The notes under the pieces were generated by a model. That model worked only from the letters and a program-made list of their open reading frames with translations, was not told the origin of the DNA and ran no database searches. Below, one piece after another: positions 15,999-24,809 of a stretch of DNA of 47,654 nt. This DNA comes from Lachnospiraceae bacterium. GTDB lineage: Bacteria > Bacillota > Clostridia > Lachnospirales > Lachnospiraceae. The translations under genes were made by a program, and so were the position numbers. The stretch covers positions 1 to 47,654 of the forward strand of contig JAILGA010000073.1 in the NCBI GenBank assembly GCA_024697225.1. The letters are read 5' to 3'. The stretch's first letter is position 1; each line of letters starts with the position of its first letter.

Positions 15999-18353
15999 AT
16001 GAAAAAGTCAGACATACCGGCTAAACATGGGATACCGGACATTCTCATAAAGCTTTGCATCTGCGCCTGCGCGCTTTTTACGGTGTGTATTTTTATATAC
16101 GGTCAGTTCTTCGTCAAAAACCCCTCTCTCTACTCCAATAAGAGCGATATCCTCGATGTCACCTGGTACTATACAGATCCCGACGGTGTCACCACCGCGC
16201 ACAAAGCACCTGATACCTTTGATGTGAGCAGTGTTGATGAGGTCAGACTCACCATGACGCTTCCGGATGAATTCCCTGACGGAAGCTGCCTGTTCATCCT
16301 CTCCGGGATGGACCTCGACGCCTATATTGACGGGGAACTCAGAAACAGTTACAGGATAAGCCGCTCTGTCTTCGGCAACAACGTCAAGGGAATGTGGCTT
16401 GCCATCACACTTCGTGCGAACGATCGCGGCAGGATTCTCACCATCGTCCGTCCTGACTTCTGGCCTGACGAATACACGCTGGGCGAAACATATATCGGCA
16501 ACCGTCTCGGCTTTGTCATGCAGCTCATCCACGACAACATCCTTATACTCTTCTTCGGTTTTGCCCTCGTCGTCCTGGGATTTGTGACCTCTCTCATAAG
16601 CCTGCTCTACATGCTCCTTGAGAAACGGACGTTTCCGCTATGGTATCTGAGCATCGGCGTGCTCGCCGGTGCAGTCTGGCTCATTATGGATAATTTCACC
16701 TATCCCATGATCTTTCAGAATTATTTCGTCGATGGCATAACGGAATTCCTGCTCATTATGCTTGTGCCGTTTCCGTTTGCGGCTTATTTCAACAGCTTTC
16801 TGGGCAACCGGTACAGAAAGCTGTATTATCTGATATGCCTTCTGATCATAGCCGATTTCCTCACACTGACCATCCTGCATTTTACGGACACCATCGACTA
16901 CCTCGATACAATGATCGTCAGCAACGTTGTCATAGCCGTTGTCGCGGTATCCTGTCTTTGCGTGATCCTGTGTGACACCTTCATAAAAGGTCACAGGGAA
17001 AACACCCTTGTTGCCGTCGGTTCCTGTATATTTGCGGCGCTGTGCATCTCCGAGATAGTACACGTCAATCTGCCGTTCCATACAAATGACGGGATATTTG
17101 TATCAATGGCTCTTCTCATCATCCTGCTTGTCGCGGTGACTCATGAAATACTCCGGATAAGTGAGCTTCGTGCCCAGAGCATTGAGGCGCACAAAGCCAA
17201 TCAGGCCAAGACGACCTTCCTTGCCAATATGAGCCACGAGATAAGGACACCCATAAACGCCATATTGGGTATGGACGAGCTGATACTCCGCGAAAACGTC
17301 AGTCCGCGGGTAAAAGAATACGCGCATGGGATTAAAAGCGCAGGGACTTCTCTTCTTGAGATAATAAGCGACGTCCTCGATTTTTCCAAGATCGAACAGG
17401 GAAAAATGGATATTGTCAATGCGGAATACAGCAGCAGACTCCTCATAATGAGCATAATAACGATGATCGGAGTAAAAGCCGACGAAAAGGGCCTCGCCTT
17501 TGAAAAGAACATCTCCGAAGATCTGCCCTCCAAATTCATCGGCGACGAGAGGCGCATCCGCGAGGTCATGGTCAATCTCCTGGGCAATGCGGTTAAATAT
17601 ACCAATTCCGGAAGTGTCACTCTCACTGTCAGGCACGAGAGCATCGATGAAGATCAGGCTTATCTTCACATTTCGGTCAGGGATACCGGCATTGGCATCA
17701 AGGACAGCGATAAAGAAAGACTCTTCAAACAGTTCGAGCGTCTGGATCTTGTAAAGACCAGATCCGTCGAGGGAACAGGCCTCGGACTTGCGATATCATC
17801 CAACCTGATCAGGCTGATGGACGGGGCCATAGAATGTGAGAGCGTTTACGGTGAAGGCACCGAATTCACCGTAAGGATACCACAGCTTATCACCGATCAC
17901 ACACCCATCGGAGATATCCTGTCCGAAAACGCCTCAGGTACTCCCGTTGAAACGGACGATGAACCCGCAGACCTTCAGGGAGTCAGGGTATTGATAGTTG
18001 ATGACAATGAACTTAACCTCAAGGTGGCAAGAGGCCTTCTTGATATCCTGGGAGTCACTACGACCACCTGCATGAGCGGATCCGATATGCTCGATCTGAT
18101 AACGATAGAGAGATTTGACATCGTGCTGCTGGATCATATGATGCCCGAGATGGACGGAATAGAAGCCCTCGAGAGATCAAAGACGCTCGAAGGCAATATA
18201 AATCCCGGCATCCCCTATATCGCCCTGACGGCAAACGCCATCGCCGGCGCCAGGGAGATGTATCTTGAAAAGGGATTCACCGCTTATCTCAGTAAACCCA
18301 TAACCTTAAAAGATCTGTCAGCAGCCATAAGTTCCTGTCTGGGTCGCCGCTGA
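15999..18353 (+). CDS. Hybrid sensor histidine kinase with 7TM sensor and C-terminal receiver
   Basis: A protein of 784 residues. One N-terminal membrane helix (about 10-35), an extracytoplasmic beta-rich domain (about 40-165) and a 7TM block (about 180-390) resemble 7TMR-DISM sensors. Then HisKA with phospho-acceptor in NMSHEIRTPINAILG (His near 411), HATPase with N-box VNLLGNAVKYT (about 525), DTGIGI and GTGLGLAIS, and a receiver (about 650-784) with Asp in LLDHMMPEMDG (about 710) and Lys in YLSKP. It autophosphorylates and passes phosphate to its own receiver; no output partner is adjacent. AGAAGGGGG before the ATG at 15999 fixes the start; an in-frame extension to 15933 would cover the promoter and is rejected. 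Confidence 0.9.
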   Translation: MKKSDIPAKHGIPDILIKLCICACALFTVCIFIYGQFFVKNPSLYSNKSDILDVTWYYTDPDGVTTAHKAPDTFDVSSVDEVRLTMTLPDEFPDGSCLFILSGMDLDAYIDGELRNSYRISRSVFGNNVKGMWLAITLRANDRGRILTIVRPDFWPDEYTLGETYIGNRLGFVMQLIHDNILILFFGFALVVLGFVTSLISLLYMLLEKRTFPLWYLSIGVLAGAVWLIMDNFTYPMIFQNYFVDGITEFLLIMLVPFPFAAYFNSFLGNRYRKLYYLICLLIIADFLTLTILHFTDTIDYLDTMIVSNVVIAVVAVSCLCVILCDTFIKGHRENTLVAVGSCIFAALCISEIVHVNLPFHTNDGIFVSMALLIILLVAVTHEILRISELRAQSIEAHKANQAKTTFLANMSHEIRTPINAILGMDELILRENVSPRVKEYAHGIKSAGTSLLEIISDVLDFSKIEQGKMDIVNAEYSSRLLIMSIITMIGVKADEKGLAFEKNISEDLPSKFIGDERRIREVMVNLLGNAVKYTNSGSVTLTVRHESIDEDQAYLHISVRDTGIGIKDSDKERLFKQFERLDLVKTRSVEGTGLGLAISSNLIRLMDGAIECESVYGEGTEFTVRIPQLITDHTPIGDILSENASGTPVETDDEPADLQGVRVLIVDDNELNLKVARGLLDILGVTTTTCMSGSDMLDLITIERFDIVLLDHMMPEMDGIEALERSKTLEGNINPGIPYIALTANAIAGAREMYLEKGFTAYLSKPITLKDLSAAISSCLGRR

Positions 18354-18383
18354 CAGACCCTGAGTCACAAAAGCCGGAATGCT

Positions 18384-18629
18384 TCAGGCCTTCATGATCG
18401 ACGAATCGTCTAAGGTATGATCGGTAGCTTTTCCGAATACCAGACCGTTGGCCTTTTTCTTTCTCTGTGCGCCCGTTGCGATAGCAGACTTGCTCATAGG
18501 CTTTTTCCCGGGAGCATGCTTAAATACCATCGAATCCGAGGGATAGATCTCGGTGCCGCCTGTCACTTCATCAAGTTCATCATCGTTTATCTCGCTGGCA
18601 ACATAGTCATCTTTTCTGAGGTCTTCCAT
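18384..18629 (-). CDS. Small peptide with double-glycine leader (bacteriocin/RiPP precursor-like)
   Basis: An 81-residue protein. The first 25 residues look like a double-glycine leader: acidic, with NDDELDEVTGG, closely matching the ELxxVxGG pattern cut by C39 peptidase transporters. The remainder (about 56 residues) is basic and hydrophilic (HAPGKKPMSKSAIATGAQRK), has no Cys and ends in SSIMKA. AAAGGAGA precedes the ATG at 18629, so a longer frame from 18656 is rejected. No C39 transporter, modification enzyme or immunity gene is adjacent. A secreted signal or bacteriocin-like peptide is possible; a cytoplasmic protein with a chance match is the alternative. Confidence 0.65.
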   Translation of the reverse strand: MEDLRKDDYVASEINDDELDEVTGGTEIYPSDSMVFKHAPGKKPMSKSAIATGAQRKKKANGLVFGKATDHTLDDSSIMKA

Positions 18630-18675
18630 CGCTTTTCTCCTTTCATGATCCAACATATCAGATCGTCAAAACCAC

Positions 18676-18705
18676 TTTATAGTATATACGTCCGAAAAGG
18701 AACAA
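18676..18705 (-). promoter_or_regulatory. Predicted promoter of the double-glycine peptide gene
   Basis: On the minus strand TTGTTC (18700-18705), 18-nt spacer, TATAAA (18676-18681). The -10 is one mismatch from consensus. It lies about 50 nt before the start at 18629. Confidence 0.4.
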
Positions 18706-18727
18706 TTCCACCCTTTTCGTAAGAAAA

Positions 18728-18890
18728 TCATACTTTTTTCAGCATAAGCACGACCGTTAACCCGTCGTCATTATAGTATTCCATATCGCCCCCTGCTTCT
18801 GCATGAACTGTCTGACAAGATACAGCCCCATTCCGTAACCCGACTGTGAGGCGGCGTTGCTTCCCCTGAAGTATTTCTGCGTCAGGAGCA
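18728..18890 (-). pseudogene. Remnant of a sensor histidine kinase (C-terminal HATPase part) with a frameshift
   Basis: Reading the minus strand from about 18890, one frame gives TQKYFRGSNAASQSGYGMGL and then YLVRQFMQKQG, the F/G2-box end of a histidine-kinase ATPase domain. Within a run of G the frame breaks; the shifted frame continues GDMEYYNDDGLTVVLMLKKV to a stop at 18728, the expected final strands. Upstream the similarity ends in a T-rich tract, so the rest of the kinase is gone. It lies between the double-glycine peptide gene and the HD-GYP gene. Loss by deletion plus a one-base indel is the simplest reading. Confidence 0.7.
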
Positions 18891-18937
18891 GGAAAGGGAA
18901 AAAAACAAAAAAACCTGAAGGATTGCAGGCGATTGCT

Positions 18938-18984
18938 TTACACAGATATTTTCTTGTAATATGAACGCTTACCTGTTATCATTA
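18938..18984 (+). promoter_or_regulatory. Overlapping candidate promoters of the HD-GYP gene
   Basis: Two alternatives share this AT-rich stretch. One is TTGTAA, 17 nt, TATCAT, ending near 18982. The other, upstream, is TTTACA, 17 nt, TATGAA. Both point to the gene at 19010. I cannot choose between them from sequence alone. Confidence 0.4.
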
Positions 18985-19009
18985 GCACATATATTCCGAT
19001 ACAACGGAG

Positions 19010-20224
19010 GTGCCTGCGATCAAAGACCGGATCAAAAAAGCATATCGAAGCATTTACAACATCCTGATCGGTGACAGGGATCTGTGGCAGCAGCTCTTTA
19101 ATATAGCCTGTGCTGTCGCTATCGCCGGAGCTTTTATTTCAGGTGTCCTTTCTCTTCTGCTCGGCAATTCCCCAAATGCCATCGCGGTGATCCTGTTCAC
19201 CATACTTTTTGCGATCGGATGCCTCATTCTTTCACTCAAGGCCAGAGACGTCATCTATTCGGCAGTACTGTTCTGCATGGTCGCCAATATCATCATGTTC
19301 CCGTTAATGTTCTTTGCATCAGGCGGCTATCACGGCGGTATGCCGCTCTGGCTGCTTCTGAGTCTGGTGATGTGTTTTGTTGTAATCAGGAAAAAGCTTG
19401 TACTCTTTGTCGTATATACCGTTACACTCGCATTTGAATGCGGCTGTATCGTATACAGTGAACTGCACCCCGAGTTGGTGGATTTCTTCGGGTCGGAACA
19501 CGCGATAGCAATGGATGTGATGCAGTCGCTTATCGTTGTATCACTTATCTTCGGCATCATAATAAAATATCAGAACAGCGCCTATGAGAAGAAGCAGAAG
19601 GAACTCGACAAAGCCAATGCCGTACTTTCCGAAGCCTACGACAGGATCACTCTCCAGTCAATGTATACACTCGCAAAGACGATAGACGCCAAGGATAATT
19701 ACACCAACGGCCATTCCATGCGGGTTGCGAAGTATACAAACATGCTCGCGCACAGAATGCATCTGCCCGAAGAAGACATCGAAGAGATCACCAAGATGGC
19801 GATGCTCCACGATATCGGAAAGATCGGCGTTCCCGATGCCATAATCAACAAACCGACAAAGCTTGAGCCCGAAGAATACAATATCATCAAGGGGCATCCC
19901 GGTATAGGCTTTGACATTCTCTCCGAAATGCCGGAGCTTCGGCACATCGGGATCGGTGCCAGGTGGCATCACGAGAGATACGACGGATGCGGCTACCCCG
20001 ACGGTCTTAAGGGTGAAGAGATACCTCTCGCCGCCCGCATCATATGCGTGGCCGATGCCTATGACGCCATGACCAGCAACCGAAGTTACAGAAGCTATAT
20101 CCCGCAGGATATCGTAAAAAAGGAACTCGAAGAAGGCAAAGGTACCCAGTTTGACCCGGACATAGCCCAGATCATGCTGGAGATCATGAACGAGGACAAA
20201 GATTATGATCTCCGAGAACATTGA
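19010..20224 (+). CDS. Membrane HD-GYP domain protein, predicted c-di-GMP phosphodiesterase
   Basis: A protein of 404 residues. The N-terminal 190 residues hold about six membrane helices. The C-terminal HD-GYP domain has HSMRVAKYT, the HD pair in MLHDIGKIG (about 265), IKGHPGIG, HHERYDGCGYPDGLKGEEIP (GYP near 328) and VADAYDAMTSNRSYR. This family hydrolyses c-di-GMP, usually to GMP. The start is unusual: the GTG at 19010 is directly fused to the ribosome site ACGGAGG, with no spacing, while ATC at 19019 has ideal spacing; the next in-frame ATG is about 90 codons on. The GNAT gene overlaps its end by 20 nt. Confidence 0.88.
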   Translation: MPAIKDRIKKAYRSIYNILIGDRDLWQQLFNIACAVAIAGAFISGVLSLLLGNSPNAIAVILFTILFAIGCLILSLKARDVIYSAVLFCMVANIIMFPLMFFASGGYHGGMPLWLLLSLVMCFVVIRKKLVLFVVYTVTLAFECGCIVYSELHPELVDFFGSEHAIAMDVMQSLIVVSLIFGIIIKYQNSAYEKKQKELDKANAVLSEAYDRITLQSMYTLAKTIDAKDNYTNGHSMRVAKYTNMLAHRMHLPEEDIEEITKMAMLHDIGKIGVPDAIINKPTKLEPEEYNIIKGHPGIGFDILSEMPELRHIGIGARWHHERYDGCGYPDGLKGEEIPLAARIICVADAYDAMTSNRSYRSYIPQDIVKKELEEGKGTQFDPDIAQIMLEIMNEDKDYDLREH

Positions 20225-20867
20225 CGAGAGGATCAGGGATTTCTACAGATTTGCCGCGGACAATGATTTTGCCGCGGACAGCCTTTTACGGGAAGATAAT
20301 CTTGACAAATATGTCGAAACCGCACTTGACGGATACAGCGAATATCCCCTGTTTTTTCACATATTGGGCGGAAGCTATGACAGAAAGACCCTCGGCCGCA
20401 TGATGTCCGTCGACTTTAAGTTAAGACTTCCTTCCACAGCAGGTATCGCAAGCAGCGATAACTATGAATCCGTATTGATGATCGAACCGCCGCATACCGG
20501 AAGGATAAGCCTGTCCCAATATGTGCGCTTCGCGGATCCCTCATATTATCCTCTGCTTTTTAAGCCTGCGATATACAGACAGATGGCATTTGAAAAATAT
20601 GCCCTTGAAAAGAGAAAACCTTTTCTGGATGATTCGACCTGGTACATGTATATCTTCGCCACCAGGAAGGAATTTCAGCACCGGGGATACGGAAAGAAGC
20701 TGATGAACCTCGCGGTCTCATATGCGGATAAAAAGAGCTGCCGTCTCTGTCTGGAGACGAATCACATAGACAACATCGCTCTGTATGAGCACTTCGGCTT
20801 CAGAACGGTTGACACCTCGGTATATAAGAATAAACTGGAGCACTATGTGATGATGTACGGCGGCTGA
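20205..20867 (+). CDS. GNAT family N-acetyltransferase
   Basis: A protein of 220 residues. The C-terminal half has the acetyl-CoA binding pattern FATRKEFQHRGYGKKLMN (R/QxxGxG loop), followed by LCLETNHIDNIALYEHFGF, the usual GNAT strand-helix ending. The N-terminal 100 residues are less conserved. Acceptor unknown; proteins, amines or antibiotics are all acetylated by relatives. The ATG at 20205 lies inside the HD-GYP gene, implying coupled translation. A strong terminator follows. Confidence 0.82.
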   Translation: MISENIDERIRDFYRFAADNDFAADSLLREDNLDKYVETALDGYSEYPLFFHILGGSYDRKTLGRMMSVDFKLRLPSTAGIASSDNYESVLMIEPPHTGRISLSQYVRFADPSYYPLLFKPAIYRQMAFEKYALEKRKPFLDDSTWYMYIFATRKEFQHRGYGKKLMNLAVSYADKKSCRLCLETNHIDNIALYEHFGFRTVDTSVYKNKLEHYVMMYGG

Positions 20868-20887
20868 AAAAGCCGCCGTACTTTTTT
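20856..20887 (+). terminator. Intrinsic terminator after the GNAT gene
   Basis: TACGGCGGC (20856-20864) pairs perfectly with GCCGCCGTA (20872-20880) across a 7-nt loop, followed by C and six T. The stem includes the GNAT stop codon in its loop. It acts on the plus strand; the minus-strand side lacks a U run. Confidence 0.85.
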
Positions 20888-20894
20888 AATATGA

Positions 20895-22343
20895 TCAGAA
20901 TCTGAAATCTCTCCTGTTGGAGGATCTTATATCGCGGATATTCTGTTCCGCGATCTCCCTCACCTTTTCCTTGGGTATGCGCTTAAGCTCCTCTTCTATC
21001 ATCTTGTATCCGGTCTCTTTGGTCTCGGGGGACGCATAATCCTCGAGATATTCCGCGAGAGTCATCAGGGCATTCGGGTGGCAGCAGTTAAGTATCTGAC
21101 CGTTCTTGCACAGGCTCATGAATCTGTCGCCGGTTCTGCCCTCTCTGTAGCAGGCAGTACAGAATGAAGGTATATGCCCTGTCTGCATCAGCCAGTGTAC
21201 GACCTCATCCAGAGTGCGCTGGTCGGACACATCAAACTGCTCCGTGTCATGAGGTCTTTCCTCCTCGGTATAGCCGCCCACCGAAGTGCGGGATGCGCCG
21301 CTTACCTGCGAGATGCCCACCTGGAGCAGCCTCTTTCTGACTTCCTCGGATTCCCTGGTGGATACGATCATTCCCGTATAGGGCACTGCCAGGCGGATGC
21401 ATGCAGCTATCTTTGTGAAGGTCTCATCGTCGATGCCGTTGTCGAACATATCGGGATCGATGTCATCGGCCTTCTTGACCCTGGGAACGCTTATCGTGTG
21501 GGGGCCTACGCCGTGTACGGCTTCCAGGTGCTCCGCGTGCATTATAAGTCCCGCAAATTCATACTTATAAAGCTCAAGTCCAAACAGAACGCCCAGACCC
21601 ACATCATCTATTCCGCCGTCCATGGCGCGGTCCATGGCCTCAGTGTGATAGTCGTAATCATGCTTCGGTCCCGTGGGATGGAGCTTTAAGTAACTCTCTT
21701 TATGATAGGTCTCCTGGAACAGGATGTATGTGCCGATGCCGGCTTCCTTCAGCTTCCTGTAATTTTCTACCGTTGTGGCAGCGATGTTCACGTTGACGCG
21801 TCTTATGTCGCCGTTCTTGTGATGTACGCTGTAGATGGTCTTGATGCAGTCCAGGATGTACTCGATGGGATTGTTCACCGGATCCTCGCCGGCCTCGATC
21901 GCAAGGCGCTTATGGCCCATATCCTGAAGTGCGATGACCTCGGCCTTCACCTCCTCCTGTGTGAGCTTCTTTCTTGCGATATGCTTGTTCTTCAAGTGGT
22001 ATGGGCAGTACAGGCAGCCGTTAACACAGTAATTTGACAGATAGAGGGGAGCAAAGAGCACTATCCTGTTGCCGTAGAAAGCAAGCTTGATCTCCTCCGC
22101 TATCTCATACATTCTCTTTACCTTCTCCGGGATCTCGCAGGCAAGGAGCACCGATGCCTCCCTGTGTGTAAGTCCCGCGCAGGTGCAGCCGTTTCCGTTT
22201 TTGACGGGTCTCGCTTTTTCGAGGATGCTGTCTATGAGTTCGACGTTGTTTTTGTTTTCCTCCGCATACGCGAGCGTCTCCCTGATCTCCTCATCGTTGA
22301 TGAATTCCTCAGCCTTCAGTGATTTTGGATCATATTTTGCCAT
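20895..22343 (-). CDS. hydG: [FeFe]-hydrogenase maturase HydG (radical SAM tyrosine lyase)
   Basis: A protein of 482 residues, the usual HydG length. The radical-SAM cluster motif is CVNGCLYC (Cys near 105, 109, 112), preceded by LYLSNYCVNGC. The C-terminal motif CTACYREG followed about 20 residues later by CKNGQILNCCHPNALMTL holds the second, auxiliary cluster. HydG cleaves tyrosine to make the CO and cyanide ligands of the H-cluster. GGAGGAGGAG precedes the ATG at 22343. It is the last gene of the order regulator-hydF-hydE-hydG on the minus strand. No hydrogenase structural gene is in the window. Confidence 0.96.
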   Translation of the reverse strand: MAKYDPKSLKAEEFINDEEIRETLAYAEENKNNVELIDSILEKARPVKNGNGCTCAGLTHREASVLLACEIPEKVKRMYEIAEEIKLAFYGNRIVLFAPLYLSNYCVNGCLYCPYHLKNKHIARKKLTQEEVKAEVIALQDMGHKRLAIEAGEDPVNNPIEYILDCIKTIYSVHHKNGDIRRVNVNIAATTVENYRKLKEAGIGTYILFQETYHKESYLKLHPTGPKHDYDYHTEAMDRAMDGGIDDVGLGVLFGLELYKYEFAGLIMHAEHLEAVHGVGPHTISVPRVKKADDIDPDMFDNGIDDETFTKIAACIRLAVPYTGMIVSTRESEEVRKRLLQVGISQVSGASRTSVGGYTEEERPHDTEQFDVSDQRTLDEVVHWLMQTGHIPSFCTACYREGRTGDRFMSLCKNGQILNCCHPNALMTLAEYLEDYASPETKETGYKMIEEELKRIPKEKVREIAEQNIRDIRSSNRRDFRF

Positions 22344-22364
22344 TGTTTTCTCCTCCTCCTTTTT

Positions 22365-23441
22365 CTATGCTTCAACAGTCTGTCTTTTGGAAAAACCGGG
22401 TGAATCTCCCCTGGCAACGACCAGTCTGTATCCTGCCTGTGTTATCCTCGCATCAAGGCATCCGCGGCACTGTGCGGATTCCTCTCCGGTACATATCTTG
22501 TTGTCATAGAGTTCATATTTCTTCCTGACGCTCACGGGCGAAAGGTTTGGCATTACCACGTTTGCGCCCGCCTTTATACCGAGTTCCCGCCCTTCGTGGT
22601 GGATCGTTCCCAGAGCCGTGGTTGCGGGCAAAAGTACACCAGGCAGCTCAAGACGTATCACCGAGAGCAGAAACAGCGTAAGTTCCAGGGTACCCTGCTT
22701 TTCATCGCGAAAAGGCGTATTGTGATGCGGGATAAACGGTCCTATACCGCACATCTCCGGCTTAAACTCCCTGATAAAGACGAGATCCCTGGCCAGAGTC
22801 TCTGGTGTCTGTCCCGGCGAACCCACCATAAAGCCGCAGCCCACCTGGTATCCGATCTCCTTCAGCTCCCTTAGGCATCTCATCCTGTTGTCAAATGACA
22901 TCTCTGCGGGATGGAGCTTTTTATAATGCTCCGGATCCGCGGTCTCATGTCTTAAGAGATATCTGTCCGCTCCGGCATCATACAAAGCCTGATAGCTATC
23001 TCTGCTCCTCTCCCCCATCGAAAGAGTCACGGCACAGTCCGGATGGCGCGATTTCAGCTCTGATACGATATGAGTGAGCACATCATCCGAAAAATGCGGA
23101 TCCTCACCGCCCTGCAGCACAAAAGTCCTGAATCCCAGCTCATATCCCTCGTCCGCGCAGGAGAAGATCTCCTCATCAGTCAGACGGTAGCGCTCCGCCT
23201 GTGCGTTATCCCTTCGGATGCCGCAGTAGAGGCAGTTATTTTTACAGATGCTGCTTATCTCTATGAGTCCGCGGGTATAGACCGCATCGCCGAAAACTTC
23301 CCTTCTGACCTTATCCGCCTTCGATGCAAGAATCCGCGCGGCATCATCATCCCTGTCGCGTATGAGTTCAGCATATTCCGCTTCCGAAAGGCCATGATGA
23401 AGTTCAAGCTTTTCGATCAGTTCCTTCTCACGCGAGTCCAT
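22365..23441 (-). CDS. hydE: [FeFe]-hydrogenase maturase HydE (radical SAM)
   Basis: A protein of 358 residues. The radical-SAM motif is CKNNCLYCGIRRDN (near residues 62-69), followed by FVLQGGEDPHFSD and a conserved barrel (GCGFMVGSPGQTPETLA, IGPFIPHHNTPF). HydE acts with HydG and HydF to build the dithiolate-bridged diiron unit. The ATG at 23441 begins 1 nt after the hydF stop and gives the typical length; an in-frame ATG at 23465 would overlap hydF and is less likely. The C-terminal half keeps the two extra cysteines seen in many HydE proteins (CTGEESAQCRGC). Confidence 0.95.
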   Translation of the reverse strand: MDSREKELIEKLELHHGLSEAEYAELIRDRDDDAARILASKADKVRREVFGDAVYTRGLIEISSICKNNCLYCGIRRDNAQAERYRLTDEEIFSCADEGYELGFRTFVLQGGEDPHFSDDVLTHIVSELKSRHPDCAVTLSMGERSRDSYQALYDAGADRYLLRHETADPEHYKKLHPAEMSFDNRMRCLRELKEIGYQVGCGFMVGSPGQTPETLARDLVFIREFKPEMCGIGPFIPHHNTPFRDEKQGTLELTLFLLSVIRLELPGVLLPATTALGTIHHEGRELGIKAGANVVMPNLSPVSVRKKYELYDNKICTGEESAQCRGCLDARITQAGYRLVVARGDSPGFSKRQTVEA

Positions 23442-23442
23442 T

Positions 23443-24645
23443 TCAATTATCCGCAAGCATGTCATGAAGCGCCGGGAACAGGCGCAGACTTCTCTCCAGA
23501 GTGCCCGTCATAAAGGCTATGGCAAGTCCATAATTGGTGAAAGGTATTCCCTGCCTGATCGCCTGCTTCATGCGGGCCAGGACCGCATTTTCCGTCAGCA
23601 TGCAGCCTCCGCAGTGTATCACAACGCTGTAGGGCGAAAGATCATCCGGGAACTCATTTCCCGAGCATGTCTCTATGGCAAGTTCTTTACCCGTATATGT
23701 TCTCAGCCAGCGGGGGATCTTCACGGTGCCGATATCATTGCACTGCCTGTGGTGAGTACAGCCCTCCGCCATCAGGACCCTGTCGCCGTCGTTCAGATCC
23801 TTCACCGCGCTTATACCCTTTACCGCGGTCTCAAGGAACCCCTTGTACCTTGCCATAAGGATGGAAAACGATGTCAAAGACAGACTGTCCGGAACGATCT
23901 CCCCTACCCTTTTAAAGGCCTGGGAATCCGTAATGACAAGAGCAGGCTCGATCCCGGGCTTGTTGAGAACAGTCTCCAGCTCAGTATCGCGGCAGACGAT
24001 GGGTATTGCCCCGTGATCCATGAGGTCTCTTATAGTCTGCTGCTGTGGCAGGATAAGTCTCCCCTTCGGCGCTGACTCATCAATGGGGCACACAAGGATG
24101 CACAGGTCACCGGCCTGTACCAGATCTCCTGCAAGCTTCTTCTCCTCTTTTTCAGGGATCAGTCTCGCAAGCTTTTCCTTAAGATCACCCACTCCCTCTC
24201 CCGTGAGACCGCTGACCATCACAGCATTCTCCGGTGCGGGCTTCACCGTATCCAGATCGGTCTTGGTCCACGCGATCAGATACGGTATCTCCCTCTCCTT
24301 TATCAGCGTGATCAGCTCATTGTCGGTATCCGTTAGACCGTTTCCCGCATCGGTTACAAGGACAGCAATATCGCAGGTTTTTAGTATCTCTCTGGTCTTT
24401 TTGACGCGTTCTGCGCCAAGCTTCCCCTCATCGTCAAAACCCGGAGTATCGATTATGACCACAGGGCCGAGCGGAAGGATCTCCATCGCCTTTCGCACGG
24501 GATCTGTCGTAGTGCCCTTAACATCCGATACCACGGCAAGTTCCTGACCCGTTACAGCATTTACAAGGCTTGATTTTCCGGCATTTCGCACACCGAAAAA
24601 GCCGATATGCGTTCTCTCACCCGAAGGTGTCTCGTTAAGACTCAT
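23443..24645 (-). CDS. hydF: [FeFe]-hydrogenase maturation GTPase/scaffold HydF
   Basis: A protein of 400 residues. The N-terminal GTPase has P-loop GVRNAGKSS, switch GTTTDPV, DTPGFDDEG and a base-recognition element TKTDLD. The C-terminal cluster-binding domain has CTHHRQCNDIG and, later, HCGGCML, the His/Cys ligand pattern of HydF. HydF carries the diiron precursor to the hydrogenase. GAGGAGAG precedes the ATG at 24645. The gene follows the regulator by about 160 nt, in which a perfect 10-bp hairpin occurs. Confidence 0.96.
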   Translation of the reverse strand: MSLNETPSGERTHIGFFGVRNAGKSSLVNAVTGQELAVVSDVKGTTTDPVRKAMEILPLGPVVIIDTPGFDDEGKLGAERVKKTREILKTCDIAVLVTDAGNGLTDTDNELITLIKEREIPYLIAWTKTDLDTVKPAPENAVMVSGLTGEGVGDLKEKLARLIPEKEEKKLAGDLVQAGDLCILVCPIDESAPKGRLILPQQQTIRDLMDHGAIPIVCRDTELETVLNKPGIEPALVITDSQAFKRVGEIVPDSLSLTSFSILMARYKGFLETAVKGISAVKDLNDGDRVLMAEGCTHHRQCNDIGTVKIPRWLRTYTGKELAIETCSGNEFPDDLSPYSVVIHCGGCMLTENAVLARMKQAIRQGIPFTNYGLAIAFMTGTLERSLRLFPALHDMLADN

Positions 24646-24677
24646 GATCTCTCCTCAAAAATGATCACCGCACATAA

Positions 24678-24710
24678 AGACCGCTGTTCCGACAAGGGTT
24701 ACAGCGGTCT
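24678..24710 (-). other. Perfect hairpin in the regulator-hydF gap
   Basis: AGACCGCTGT (24678-24687) pairs exactly with ACAGCGGTCT (24701-24710). On the minus strand only three T follow, so it is a weak terminator at best; partial termination or an RNA processing/stability element is possible. The remaining spacer (24711-24809) shows nothing else I can name. Confidence 0.45.
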
Positions 24711-24809
24711 GTTTATCCAGTCAGCCATTCCATCTTGTCTTCCACCTCAAGCCTAGTTTCGGTGTCAGGGGATGCGGGTCTGTATGTAGTTTGTGTTTAT
24801 GTCTCCGGT

